A program made the position numbers and the translations under genes. Shown here piece by piece: positions 42,709-51,452 of a stretch of DNA of 64,000 nucleotides (position 1 is the stretch's first letter; the number at the start of each line of letters is the position of its first letter). The notes below the pieces were generated by a model. It ran no database searches, was not told the origin of the DNA, and saw only the letters and a program-made list of their open reading frames with translations. This DNA is from Pricia mediterranea (lineage in GTDB: Bacteria > Bacteroidota > Bacteroidia > Flavobacteriales > Flavobacteriaceae): NCBI RefSeq assembly GCF_032248455.1, contig NZ_JAVTTP010000001.1:558001-622000 (forward strand), read 5' to 3'.

Positions 42709-43103
42709 TATATTAACAATACTGCGGACCGAACTGATAGATATCATATGAAAACTTCTTTCGGACCTGTACCTTACATTGACCAATAAAATAAATAGCG
42801 ATTCCTTTAGTAGTATATTTCCGCTGATGATATCGGAAAAATCTATTAGCGAAAAAGGAATAAGAATTTATCTGTACGCATTAATGGCTTTTCCAACAAA
42901 GAACTTACTTACAGAAAGAGTATAAATTCTTTGTTAGCGTCGTTGTTACCACTTGCAGAAGGCGTTTATATTTTCCATTCCAATCCGAATTCAACGATTC
43001 TATCGGGGTACCTTTAGAAGACTACCTCGAACAGCCATTGACATGTCTTAACATGAGACGGTGTCCCTATAAAAAGAACAATAAACATCTAAATTATACT
43101 ACT
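42709..43103. other. 395-bp intergenic region
   Basis: No gene seen. AACAAAGAA (42895-42903) pairs with TTCTTTGTT (42927-42935), a 9-bp dyad with a 23-nt loop that may be a weak structure. The leader of the HdeD-like gene begins in the right half. Confidence 0.4.
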
Positions 43104-43739
43104 ATGGAAACACAATTATTAAAATCAATTAAAGACGCGATAAAACATTGGTACGTTCCTTTGCTGGTCGGCATTTTTTTCGTCATCGTGAGCATCGTAG
43201 TATTCTCGTCGCCAATGACCTCTTTGCTCACCTTGTCTATCCTCTTCGCCATTTCCTTTTTGTTAGGGGGCATCGCGGAAATCGTTTTTTCCGTAACCAA
43301 CCGACATCAACTGGACAACTGGGGGTGGTCCCTCGCCTTCGGTATCATTACGTTAATTGCCGGGCTATTACTATTTATGAACCCCGGGCTGTCGGTTATC
43401 ACCTTGGCCTTTTACGTTGGCTTTGTCGTACTCTTCCGTTCCGTCGCGGCCATCAGCTTTTCGCTAGACCTCAAAAGGTATGGGAGCGATAACTGGGGCT
43501 GGCTCCTCGCCTTTGGTATTCTTGGGGCCATTTTTTCCTTTATCCTATTGTGGAATCCTCTTTTTGCGGGAATGGGTGCTGTGGTGCTCGTTGCTCTAAG
43601 TTTTCTTTTCGCGGGATTGTTCAGCATCTTATTCGCCCTCCAGCTCAGGAAACTGCACAAGGCATCCAAAGAGCTCTCCCCAGAGCTAAGACAGCGCTAT
43701 GAGGCTTTGGCCGAGGATATTCGAAGGGAGCAAGGATAA
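43104..43739 (+). CDS. HdeD/DUF308-like membrane protein
   Basis: A protein of 211 residues with six or so helices in three repeated helix pairs: VPLLVGIFFVIVSIVVFSSP, LDNWGWSLAFGIITLIAGLL, FMNPGLSVITLAFYVGFVVL and DNWGWLLAFGILGAIFSFIL. The NWGW-LAFGI unit repeats, as in HdeD acid-resistance membrane proteins. The C-terminus is a charged cytoplasmic helix. Function beyond general stress is unknown. ATG 43104 is preferred; an upstream frame start at 43038 adds a non-family segment. Same orientation as the META lipoprotein gene, but after a 395-bp gap. Confidence 0.85.
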   Translation: METQLLKSIKDAIKHWYVPLLVGIFFVIVSIVVFSSPMTSLLTLSILFAISFLLGGIAEIVFSVTNRHQLDNWGWSLAFGIITLIAGLLLFMNPGLSVITLAFYVGFVVLFRSVAAISFSLDLKRYGSDNWGWLLAFGILGAIFSFILLWNPLFAGMGAVVLVALSFLFAGLFSILFALQLRKLHKASKELSPELRQRYEALAEDIRREQG

Positions 43740-43832
43740 TAGAGAAAATACTGTACAAGCCGGACGGTGTCTAGCTCCCACGACACTTTATAGCATATTG
43801 GAATTCAATAGTAACACTTAAAAGTACGTATA

Positions 43833-44624
43833 ATGAAAACGATTAACGAATTATTCGATTTTCAAGGAAAGGTCACCATCATTTCCGGGGGTGCGGGCGC
43901 CATCGGTAGCGAGGCTGCACGGTTTTTCGCCTCCTTGGGCGCCAACGTCGTCGTGGCCGATCTCAATGAGGAAGGGTCCAAAAAAATAGCGGAGGATATT
44001 ACCAAAGAATCCGGAAACAATGCCTTGGGCATCAAAATCGATGTGACCGATGAGAAACAGATCGAAAAACTGGTACAGGCTACGGTGGACAAATTCGGAA
44101 AAGTTTCCGGGGTGCTCAACAACGTCGGTTGGGGTGCCTATACCGACCTCTGGGGGTCCAATACAGAAAAAATGGTGGATGCATATAAACTGAACACCTT
44201 GGGCGCCTATAACCTGACCCGTTTGTGCATGCCGTATCTGAAGAAAGAGGACAACGCTTCCGTAGTATTTTCGGGTTCCATGGTCGGTAATACACCTTCC
44301 CCGGAGTTTATCGAGTACAGTACCGCCAAGGCCGGACTGTTGAACATGGTGCGCAGTATGGCAGTGGCCTCCGGTCCCGAAGTACGCTTTAATTCCATCA
44401 TCATCGGGACGGTAGATAACGGGGAATCTTCAAAAGAAGCGGGCTACACCCAAGAGATGATCGATAACGTGGTCAAAGGGATCGTTATGAAACGACGCGG
44501 ACTTCCCGAAGATATTGCCTATGCCATGGCCTTTTTGATGAGCGATGCGGCTTCTTGGATCACAGGTGCCGAATTGACCGTGAACGGTGGCGGGGTCTAT
44601 AAAAGTAAAATGCCCACCTCGTAA
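43833..44624 (+). CDS. SDR family oxidoreductase 1
   Basis: A protein of 263 residues. Rossmann start VTIISGGAGAIGSEAARFFA (TGxxxGxG variant with SGG), VVVADLNEEGSKKIAEDI (Asp after beta-2 indicates NAD preference), LNNVGWGAYTDLW (NNxG), catalytic Ser in SGSMVGNTP, Tyr-x3-Lys in YSTAKAG, and C-terminal ITGAELTVNGGGVY. Intact. It is the first gene of a cluster with a broken outer-membrane gene, an amidohydrolase and SDR 2. The next gene starts 2 nt after its stop. Substrate unknown; probably a hydroxy/keto step in catabolism. Confidence 0.92.
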   Translation: MKTINELFDFQGKVTIISGGAGAIGSEAARFFASLGANVVVADLNEEGSKKIAEDITKESGNNALGIKIDVTDEKQIEKLVQATVDKFGKVSGVLNNVGWGAYTDLWGSNTEKMVDAYKLNTLGAYNLTRLCMPYLKKEDNASVVFSGSMVGNTPSPEFIEYSTAKAGLLNMVRSMAVASGPEVRFNSIIIGTVDNGESSKEAGYTQEMIDNVVKGIVMKRRGLPEDIAYAMAFLMSDAASWITGAELTVNGGGVYKSKMPTS

Positions 44625-44626
44625 TT

Positions 44627-45409
44627 ATGGGGTCCACTTTTAAAATAGGAACACTGAGGGTATCGGGCGGGCTTTTCGCCTGCCTGATACTCTTTTTCTG
44701 CTCCTTTCCGGTTTTGGGGCAACAGACCCAGCGGGTCAACCCACAACTTGCCAGGGGTAGCTTTATCAACGATGTCCGTATCGTTCTGGTACAGGATTCG
44801 TTACAGACCCCTGCTACACAAAAAGAGCTGGATAATTTCTACAATGCCTGCTTTATTAAACCGGGAACGACCTTTAATCCCTTGATCACCGATCTGGCCA
44901 TCAGTCGCATCACCCAACAAGACAATGTTAAGAATGCCTATTACGAACTATACGATGCCGAAACGGGAAGCGGCACGGTAAACCGACCCCTGACCATAAT
45001 CATTTATATTGAAATGCTGGTGGAGGGCGAAGCAGGTCTCAAAGAAAAAGGGATGCTGGCCTCTAAAAATATCAGTGATTTTCCACTGCTCTATGAGACC
45101 CCCCAATCGCAATTCAAGTTTTTGGTCAACGGCGGAGTGGGACTCTATAATGACGAGAACGCGCTATTCGGCCAAGGTACCGCCTTTACCCAAGGCAACC
45201 CCATCGCGGACAATCCCGCGGGAAAAGGCAATCGGTTTGGGGCGAGGCTTTTATAGAGCCCGGAATTTCCGCGATTTCGAAATTTGCAAACCGAGGTACG
45301 CCACAGCTACGGGAGCTTTTCCCAAAAGGGCATGTACGTCATCAGTCCGAAGTTATGGTTGGCCAAGATCGCCGGCACCGGACTGGAAAGACATTTCATA
45401 AACCGATAA
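44627..45409 (+). pseudogene. Broken outer-membrane/exported protein gene
   Basis: Opens with a signal peptide (GGLFACLILFFCSFPVLGQ) and 210 codons to a TAG near 45256. The segment QSQFKFLVNGGVGLYNDENA with FGQGTAFTQGNPIADNPAGK resembles a family of exported barrel-like proteins where the text continues GEAFIEPGISAISK; exactly that string appears in another frame just after (45243-45290). A third frame then gives HSYGSFSQKGMYVISPKLWL up to TAA 45407. So at least two frameshifts, and probably a deletion, have broken the gene. It sits 2 nt after SDR 1 and 10 nt before the amidohydrolase start. The original function is unknown. Confidence 0.7.
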
Positions 45410-45419
45410 AAACAATTTG

Positions 45420-47138
45420 ATGAAGAAAATTATTCTATCCCTAGTATGTATCCCCTTGTTATTCGCCTGTAAATCCGATGGAAAACAAGACAGGACAGCT
45501 ACCGCGAATTGCCAAGTGTTCCATAACGGCACCATAATCACGATGGAAGGCGACCGACCGGAGATAGTAGAAGCCATAGTCGAACAAGATGGCAAAATCG
45601 CCTTTGTCGGGAACCTTGCCGACGCGGAAAAAGATTTCCCGACAGCCGAAAAAGTAGATTTGGGCGGACGGACCTTATTACCGGGCTTTATCGACCCCCA
45701 CAGTCACTTCGATATGGTATCGAATACCATGGGGCAGGTCGATTTGAATCCCGAACCGGTGGGCGATGTTACCAATATTCCCGATATCGCCGAAAAACTT
45801 AAAAACTATAAGGCGGATAACAACATTCCCGACGACGAATGGATTTTCGGATGGGGCTATGACGACGGGCAATTAGAGGAAGAAAGGCATCCCACCAAAA
45901 AGGAAATCGATGCCGTTCTTCCGAACAATCCCGTTTACTTGGCACACACCAGCGGACACATGGGGGTCGCCAATTCCATCGCCCTTGCAAAACTGGGCGT
46001 GACCGCGGCAACCCCCAATCCCGATGGCGGAAATATCGGCCGCATGCCCGATTCCCAGGAACCGAACGGCCTGGTGCAGGAAACCGCCATGTATCCCTTT
46101 ATGGGAAACATGTTGCAGATACTGTCCGTCAAGCAAGGGGCCTTCTTCGAAGGCACTCAAAATTACTACGCCTCCAACGGTATCACTACCGCGAACAACG
46201 GAATGACCGATCGCAACGGACTTGCCTTTTTTAAAGAGCAGGCCGCTGCCGGCAAGTTAAAGATCGACCTTATCGCCCTGGGCGGAAACCACGATATAGA
46301 GGCAAATATTAAGGATTCCACCCTACAGTTTAGAACCTATAACAACGGGTTCAAGGTACAAGGCACGAAGATAGTCGCCGATGGGTCGCCCCAAGGGAAA
46401 ACGGCCTACTTTACCGAACCCTTCCTGACCCCTGTATCTGGATGCGAAAGCGACTGCAGGGGACTGCCCAGTCTGTCGCAAGAGGAACTGAACAAGCTCT
46501 TTGTAACCGAATACCAAAACGACAACCAACTGTTCATTCACAGCAACGGCGACGCCACCATAGACATGGTCATCGCCGCCCATGAACACGCCTGTGAAGC
46601 ATTGGGACAAGCATTGGACAAAGACCGGCGTACTATCGTCATCCACTCCCAGTTCGCACGGCCCGATCAATTGGAGATCTTTGTCAAATACAAGATGCAA
46701 CCTTCCTTTTTTACGAACCACGCTTTTTTCTGGGGTGATGAACACGTAAAAAATCTGGGCAGGGATCGCGCCGACTTTTTGAGTCCCATTGTCACTGCTG
46801 ACAGCCTAGGCCTAAAGCCTACCAATCATTCCGACGACACCGTTACCCCGGTGAATCCGCTCTTTGGCATTTGGTCGGCGGTCAACCGGGTGTCCCGCTC
46901 CGGAGCGGTCATCGGCGAAGCGGAAAGGGCGTCCCCCTACCTCGCCCTCGAAGCGATTACGAAAAATGCCGCCTACGAGTTTTTTGAAGAGGATACCAAA
47001 GGCACCTTGACCGAAGGCAAATTGGCTGATTTCGTGATTTTAGATAAAAATCCGCTATCGGTCGAACCCATGGCCATCAAGAATATTCAGGTGGTGGAGA
47101 CAATCAAGGAGGGGAAAACAGTTTTCGAAAAAGAATAA
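45420..47138 (+). CDS. YtcJ-like amidohydrolase lipoprotein
   Basis: A protein of 572 residues. Lipoprotein signal KIILSLVCIPLLFACKS. The amidohydrolase composite domain shows GRTLLPGFIDPHSHFDM (HxH), VAHTSGHMG-like (YLAHTSGHMGVANSI), HSNGDATIDMVIAAHEHACE (His metal ligand), ERPRTIVIHSQ-like and TNHSDDTVTPVNPLFGIWSA with the catalytic Asp. This is the YtcJ/LAF3 branch (PF07969-type), which acts on cyclic or acylated amides; no substrate is established. ATG 45420 follows a TTG at 45417. Middle gene of the decaying cluster but intact. Confidence 0.9.
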   Translation: MKKIILSLVCIPLLFACKSDGKQDRTATANCQVFHNGTIITMEGDRPEIVEAIVEQDGKIAFVGNLADAEKDFPTAEKVDLGGRTLLPGFIDPHSHFDMVSNTMGQVDLNPEPVGDVTNIPDIAEKLKNYKADNNIPDDEWIFGWGYDDGQLEEERHPTKKEIDAVLPNNPVYLAHTSGHMGVANSIALAKLGVTAATPNPDGGNIGRMPDSQEPNGLVQETAMYPFMGNMLQILSVKQGAFFEGTQNYYASNGITTANNGMTDRNGLAFFKEQAAAGKLKIDLIALGGNHDIEANIKDSTLQFRTYNNGFKVQGTKIVADGSPQGKTAYFTEPFLTPVSGCESDCRGLPSLSQEELNKLFVTEYQNDNQLFIHSNGDATIDMVIAAHEHACEALGQALDKDRRTIVIHSQFARPDQLEIFVKYKMQPSFFTNHAFFWGDEHVKNLGRDRADFLSPIVTADSLGLKPTNHSDDTVTPVNPLFGIWSAVNRVSRSGAVIGEAERASPYLALEAITKNAAYEFFEEDTKGTLTEGKLADFVILDKNPLSVEPMAIKNIQVVETIKEGKTVFEKE

Positions 47139-47210
47139 GAGCTGCGCTAAGGGCAGCAAAATAAAATTAGTGTTAGTCCTGTCCGCTTTAAATTCTAAAG
47201 CAAGTTTTTG

Positions 47211-47270
47211 TCCCCTTGAGCGCAGTCGAAAGGTCGAAGCAAAGCGTCTCGACTGCGCTCGACGTGACAT
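47211..47270. repeat. Dispersed inverted repeat of the flavobacterial GAGCGCAGTCGA type
   Basis: GAGCGCAGTCGA (47218-47229) and TCGACTGCGCTC (47249-47260) are perfectly complementary 12-mers with a 19-nt loop. Similar TCGACTGCGCTC-GACGTGAC strings recur between genes of many Flavobacteriia (memory). Could form a hairpin terminator or a REP-like element. Confidence 0.65.
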
Positions 47271-47348
47271 TTTGGATTTAAATTGATTGATTAGGAGATA
47301 TTCCGGACAAACATTTATTATTTATTAACCTTTTAAAAGAGTAGTATT

Positions 47349-48128
47349 ATGAACACTAATGAATTATTCGATCTAACAGGAAAGACCGCCATCGTCACCG
47401 GCGGCGCGAACGGTATCGGCAAAGCGAGCTGCGAGATGTTGGCCGCTTTCGGCGCGAACGTCGTGGTTTCCGATTACAACTTGGAGGACGCCAAAAAAAC
47501 ATCCAAGGAAATTAACGATAACGGCGGCAAGACCATAGCCGTGGATTGCGACGTCACCAAAGACGAGGCGCTGGTCAATCTGGTGGACAAGACCGTTGAG
47601 GAATACGGGGGAATCCACATTCTGGTCAACAACGTGGGGGGTGGCGGTGCCGGTAAGGAAAGTCCCTATGACATCGAGGTCGAGCAGTTCAAAAAAGTCT
47701 TCGAGATGAACGTGTTCAGCATGTGGCGCCTGTGCCAGTTGGTCGCCCCGCACATGAAAAAGGAAGGTTACGGCAGCATCATCAACATGTCATCGATGGC
47801 CTCGATCAACAAGAGTCCCGCAATCAGTGCCTACGCCTCCTCGAAAGCGGCCGTCAACCACATGACCCGCAACCTGGCCTTCGATTACGGTCCCGATAAC
47901 ATCCGGATCAACGCGATTGGACCCGGAGCGGTCCGAACCCATGCCCTGGAGACGGTGTTGACTCCCGATATTGAAAAAGCGATGCTGAAGCACACCCCCA
48001 TCCATCGACTGGGCGAAGCCCAAGACATTGCCGGCGCGGTATTGTATTTCGCGGCCCCGATATCGAGCTGGACCAGCGGACAGGTCATCTTCGTAAATGG
48101 TGGCGGGGTACAGACCCTAGATCAATAA
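47349..48128 (+). CDS. SDR family oxidoreductase 2
   Basis: A protein of 259 residues, resembling 7-alpha-hydroxysteroid or glucose-1-dehydrogenase types. TGGANGIGKASCEML (TGxxxGxG), VVSDYNLEDAKK (Asp, NAD-type), NNVGGGGAGKESP (NNxG), NMSSMASINKSP (Ser), YASSKAAVNHMT (Tyr-x3-Lys), IGPGAVRTHALETVL (PG) and SGQVIFVNGGGVQTLDQ. All catalytic residues intact. It follows the amidohydrolase gene by 210 bp that contain a dispersed repeat, so it probably has its own promoter. Substrate unknown. Confidence 0.93.
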   Translation: MNTNELFDLTGKTAIVTGGANGIGKASCEMLAAFGANVVVSDYNLEDAKKTSKEINDNGGKTIAVDCDVTKDEALVNLVDKTVEEYGGIHILVNNVGGGGAGKESPYDIEVEQFKKVFEMNVFSMWRLCQLVAPHMKKEGYGSIINMSSMASINKSPAISAYASSKAAVNHMTRNLAFDYGPDNIRINAIGPGAVRTHALETVLTPDIEKAMLKHTPIHRLGEAQDIAGAVLYFAAPISSWTSGQVIFVNGGGVQTLDQ

Positions 48129-48220
48129 CAGAATTTTTTGATGGTAACTGGCCGTTTTACGCCTATGGATTACGGCCTTCTTCTACCCCCAAAGGAGGTG
48201 GGTTTTTTAGAAAAACAAAA

Positions 48221-48570
48221 ATGGAAACGACAAAAAAATAGCGGTCTTCGGCGGAGGCATCTCCGGACTACCCCGTCTATCTCAAATACACCGACACAAG
48301 GCAACAACATACGGATTTAGAAACGACGGAACTAGGCATCTTGCAAGAGAACGGACATCGATAAATCAATTTTTCACAAATCTACGTCCGTAATGCGGAA
48401 GGAAATCGAGGCAAAAACCGGAATGGACGGCATGTACTTGGCCGGGGAAGTAGTCAGTGTTCACGGGCGGTGGAAAATCCCGACTATGGAACAGACCGCC
48501 ATGTCAGGGAAACAGGTGGCGCAAGAAATTTTCGATTATCTCAGGGACATTCAGAAGTTAAATAACCTAT
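48221..48570 (+). pseudogene. Remnant of an FAD-dependent oxidoreductase gene
   Basis: METTKK then, after a shift in a run of seven A (48232-48238), IAVFGGGISGL, the dinucleotide-binding start of FAD-dependent amine-oxidase-like enzymes. The middle is deleted, and the last part in another frame gives GMDGMYLAGEVVSVHGRWKI and PTMEQTAMSGKQVAQEI, the conserved C-terminal FAD-binding end (GLYLAGE..HG.. ..EQA..SG..VA.EI). The gene retains only about 110 of the expected 400 or more codons. It lies between SDR 2 and the insertion sequence. Confidence 0.7.
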
Positions 48571-48593
48571 TGATTATCAGCGTAATAATCCGT

Positions 48594-48659
48594 ATCTTAG
48601 AGTAAACAAAACCCCGAGAATGAGTCGTTAGCTCGAAAAACGGGGTTTTTATCTAAGAT
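48594..48659 (+). terminator. Hairpin in the left end of the insertion sequence
   Basis: ATCTTAGA (48594-48601) with TCTAAGAT (48652-48659) and AAAACCCCG (48608-48616) with CGGGGTTTT (48641-48649) form a two-part stem with a T-run, 3 nt before the transposase start. Probably blocks read-through transcription. Confidence 0.65.
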
Positions 48660-48662
48660 GTT

Positions 48663-50021
48663 ATGTCCAAGATACGAAGAATCCGCGATTTCCAGCACAC
48701 TTTTTCATTTTCCTCCCAACAGGAACAGTTGGGAGTTTTCTTTGACCGTTTTTTGGAATCCGATCTGGGCAAGATCTACCGGGCGGTGCCCTGGGACGAC
48801 ATGGTGGCGGCCCTCGGTGTGAAGGAGGCGAAAAAAGGCCCGAAGGCGATCTTCTCCCCCCGGGGCAAGGTCGCCCTGATGTTCCTCAAGCACTATGCGG
48901 ATTGCTCCGACAGAAAACTTGTCGAAGGGCTCAACGGCAACCTGGACTGGCAGTTCTTCTGCGGCATCTATATCGGTGCCGATCGTCTGGAAAACTTCAA
49001 GATCGTGAGCGAGATACGGTCGGAACTGGGGGGAAAGCTCGACATCGACGCCCTGCAGAAGGCCCTCTACGGACACTGGTCCCCGCACATGGGGGACAAG
49101 GGCTCCGTCACGATGGACGCCACCTGCTACGAGAGCAACATGCGGTACCCTACAAATGTAAAACTGCTCTGGGAATGTACCGACTGGCTGCACCGGCTGC
49201 TCAAAAAGGTATGCGGGGAAAAAAAGGTCGCCATGCCGCGCAGCAAGTACCTGAAATGGAAAAAGCGGTACGTGTCCTACAGCAAGATGAAGAGGAAGAC
49301 CAAGAAGAAGCGGGATGCGCTGACCAGGGCCCTGCTCCTGCTGACCGAAAAGTTCTCGGCGGAACTGGACCGTATGGAAGGGGAGCACGGCCTGGCGTTC
49401 ACCGTGGACCAGTACGTGCGCAGGGCCGCGGCCAGGAAGGTACGGGAACAACAGTACGCCCTGTTCCACCACGGCGTGCGGCCCGAGGGCCGCATCGTCA
49501 GCCTTGACAGGCCCTATGTCAGGCCGATCGTCAGGGGCAAGGAGAAAAAGCCGGTGGAGTTCGGTGCCAAGGTGCACAAGTTCCAGGTGGGCGGCATCGG
49601 CTTTATCGAGCACCTATCCTTCGACGCCTTCCACGAGGGGATACGCTTCCGCAAGACCGTCCTGGACGCGCAGGGCCTGACCCGTACCAAGGTCAAGATC
49701 GTAGGGGCCGATGCCATCTACGCGACCAACAAAAATCGGAAGTTCGCCACCGGGAACGGTATCCGTACCGACTTCAAGCGCAAGGGAAGGGCCGGCAAAC
49801 ACGAGGGGCACCGTAAGAAACTGGCGGCGGCCATCACCAAGGAAAGGGCCGCCCGCCTGGAGGGCAGCTTCGGCAACGACAAGGAACACTACGGCCTCAA
49901 AAGAATAAGGGCCCGCACCAAGGCTACGGAGATCCTCTGGATATTTTTCGGCATCCACACCGCCAACGCCCTTGAGATCGGCAGGCGCATGGCCTCGGCC
50001 CGCCTGGCAAAAGCAGCCTGA
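48663..50021 (+). CDS. IS5/IS1182-like DDE transposase
   Basis: A protein of 452 residues. N-terminal helix region with GKVALMFLKHYADCSDRKLV and FFCGIYIGADRLENFK (DUF772-like), then the DDE core: VTMDATCYESN (first Asp), KVKIVGADAIYATNKNRKF (second Asp) and ARLEGSFGNDKEHYG (Glu). A basic stretch (YSKMKRKTKKKRDAL) lies between. Complete and uninterrupted, so possibly active. Base composition is richer in G and C than neighbouring genes, which produces long antisense open frames that are not genes. Family assignment between IS5 and IS1182 is not certain. Confidence 0.87.
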   Translation: MSKIRRIRDFQHTFSFSSQQEQLGVFFDRFLESDLGKIYRAVPWDDMVAALGVKEAKKGPKAIFSPRGKVALMFLKHYADCSDRKLVEGLNGNLDWQFFCGIYIGADRLENFKIVSEIRSELGGKLDIDALQKALYGHWSPHMGDKGSVTMDATCYESNMRYPTNVKLLWECTDWLHRLLKKVCGEKKVAMPRSKYLKWKKRYVSYSKMKRKTKKKRDALTRALLLLTEKFSAELDRMEGEHGLAFTVDQYVRRAAARKVREQQYALFHHGVRPEGRIVSLDRPYVRPIVRGKEKKPVEFGAKVHKFQVGGIGFIEHLSFDAFHEGIRFRKTVLDAQGLTRTKVKIVGADAIYATNKNRKFATGNGIRTDFKRKGRAGKHEGHRKKLAAAITKERAARLEGSFGNDKEHYGLKRIRARTKATEILWIFFGIHTANALEIGRRMASARLAKAA

Positions 50022-50343
50022 GCCTCCAGCAGCCAGGAGGCCCGAGGGAGACCTATGTCCCGACGGGACCGGAAGGGCCCGAAATCCGTCCTCCCGAACC
50101 GAAAAGACCTCAAAGGCGACACCGGAAATCGAAAATGCCGCCCGACCTCTACGGTCGAACGGCACCGACTTTAAATTTTACCGAAAAAAGGGCTTACTCC
50201 TGAATATCCCTATCTCAAAAGCGAAAAAAAAGTAAATATGGAGTTCGCGACCTTGACCAGCACCAAAGGCTATAGAATCATGGAAGGCATCCTAGCTGGC
50301 CTTACGGGTATTTCAAAATTTGTTCCTAATCTAACAAAAAATA
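50022..50343. other. Right end of the insertion sequence and flanking remnant
   Basis: The first 180 bp belong to the insertion sequence. Then an open stretch from ATG 50238 encodes STKGYRIMEGILAGLTGISK, ending about 50405 beyond the next gene start. It may be the tail of a gene cut off by the insertion, but no family was recognised. Confidence 0.4.
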
Positions 50344-51371
50344 ATGGATTCAGAACCTCAAAAGAGAGAAATCGTACTTTCAGAACATCCTTCCGGGGTA
50401 CCCGATGAAAATACCTTCGGGTTCAACGACATTAAAATACCCGAAATTCAAGAGGGCGGGGTATTGCTTAAAAGCCTATACGTTTCCATCGATCCGGGAA
50501 TGAGGGGTTTCATGGATAAGGGGAATGACGATGCGGCCGGTAACAAATTTGAAATCGACAAACCCATTATCAGTCGTACCGTGGCACAGGTCGTCAAAAG
50601 TAGAAATAAGGATTTCGAAAGGGGATGCATCATACACGGGCGATTGGCCTGGCAAAAGTATCAAAGTGCCGAAGCGGACGGCCTTGAAAAAGTCAACCCC
50701 GACCTTGCACCAATTTCCACCGCGGTCAGTATGCTGGGCGTACCAGGATTGGCCGCCTATTTTGGGATGCTCAAAATCGGTCAACCTAATGAAGGGGAAA
50801 CCGTGGTCGTCTCCGGAGCGGCGGGTTCCGTGGGCAGTATCGCTTCCCAAATTGCCAGGATCAAAGGCTGCAAAGTGGTGGGCATTGCCGGATCCCCTAA
50901 AAAATCGAATACCTGGAGAACGATCTGGGATTGGCCAAAGGCATAAACTACAAGAAAACCGATGATATGAAAGCGGCGATAAAGAAAGCCTGTCCCGATG
51001 GCGTCGATGTGTTTTTCGACAATGTCGGTGGGGAGCTCTTCGATGCCGTCTTCGCGAACTTAAACCGGCACGCCCGGATTGCCATTTGCGGACAGATAGC
51101 GGACTACAACGAATCCGACCCGCCCCGAGGCCCCCGTCCCATGCATACCTTAATCGCTAAAAGCGCCCGGATGGAAGGCTTCGTGGTCTTCGATTTTAAG
51201 TCGGAATTCGATACCGCCAAAAAGCAGCTCGCAACGTGGTACAACAAGGATCAGCTGACCTATCGCGAAAATCTGGTCGGAGGTTTCGACCAGATTCCCT
51301 CCGCGTTTATCGGCCTATTTTCCGGAGAAAACATCGGGAAACAGATGGTCAAGGTCGCGGAGGCCGAATGA
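50344..51371 (+). pseudogene. NADP-dependent medium-chain oxidoreductase, frameshifted
   Basis: Part 1 (50344-50946) has the zinc-free MDR start LSEHPSGVPDENTFGFN, LYVSIDPGMRGFMDK, LGVPGLAAYFGMLKIGQPNE and ETVVVSGAAGSVGSIASQIA (nucleotide-binding). It is interrupted after AGSPKK. The next frame immediately continues IEYLENDLGLAKGINYKKTD and DGVDVFFDNVGGELFDAVFA, MEGFVVFDF, up to 51371. One missing A in the run 50899-50904 (six A) explains the break, since seven would restore GSPKKIEYLE. The intact enzyme would be about 342 residues, similar to PTGR/CurA-like enone reductases. Real mutation or sequencing error. Confidence 0.8.
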
Positions 51372-51452
51372 AACAATAAGAAATGTAAACCGACACCGAA
51401 GGTGACCCAAATCAGCGTACCTTGAATTTTAATCGTACAACAACTAAAAATC

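Larger units (their letters stand above)
48594..50200 (+). mobile_element. Insertion sequence with one DDE transposase (ends approximate)
   Basis: A 1.6-kb unit judged by the transposase (48663-50021), high GC relative to its surroundings, and weak terminal similarity: GAGTAAACAA (from 48600) against GGAGTAAGCC (reverse complement, ending 50200). No target duplication could be confirmed, so the ends are approximate. A strong hairpin lies just inside the left end (48594-48659), which would stop outside transcription from reaching the transposase. Confidence 0.6.

Noticed and set aside
42895-42935. 9-bp inverted repeat as a terminator
   Set aside because: Loop of 23 nt and no T-run; likely chance or a weak structure.
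48705-49613. 302-codon open frame antisense to the transposase
   Set aside because: Caused by the high GC content of the transposase gene; the encoded sequence resembles no protein.
50238-50407. 57-codon frame after the insertion sequence overlapping the MDR gene start
   Set aside because: Not recognised, overlaps a better gene start; possibly a truncated remnant, mentioned only in the flanking entry.
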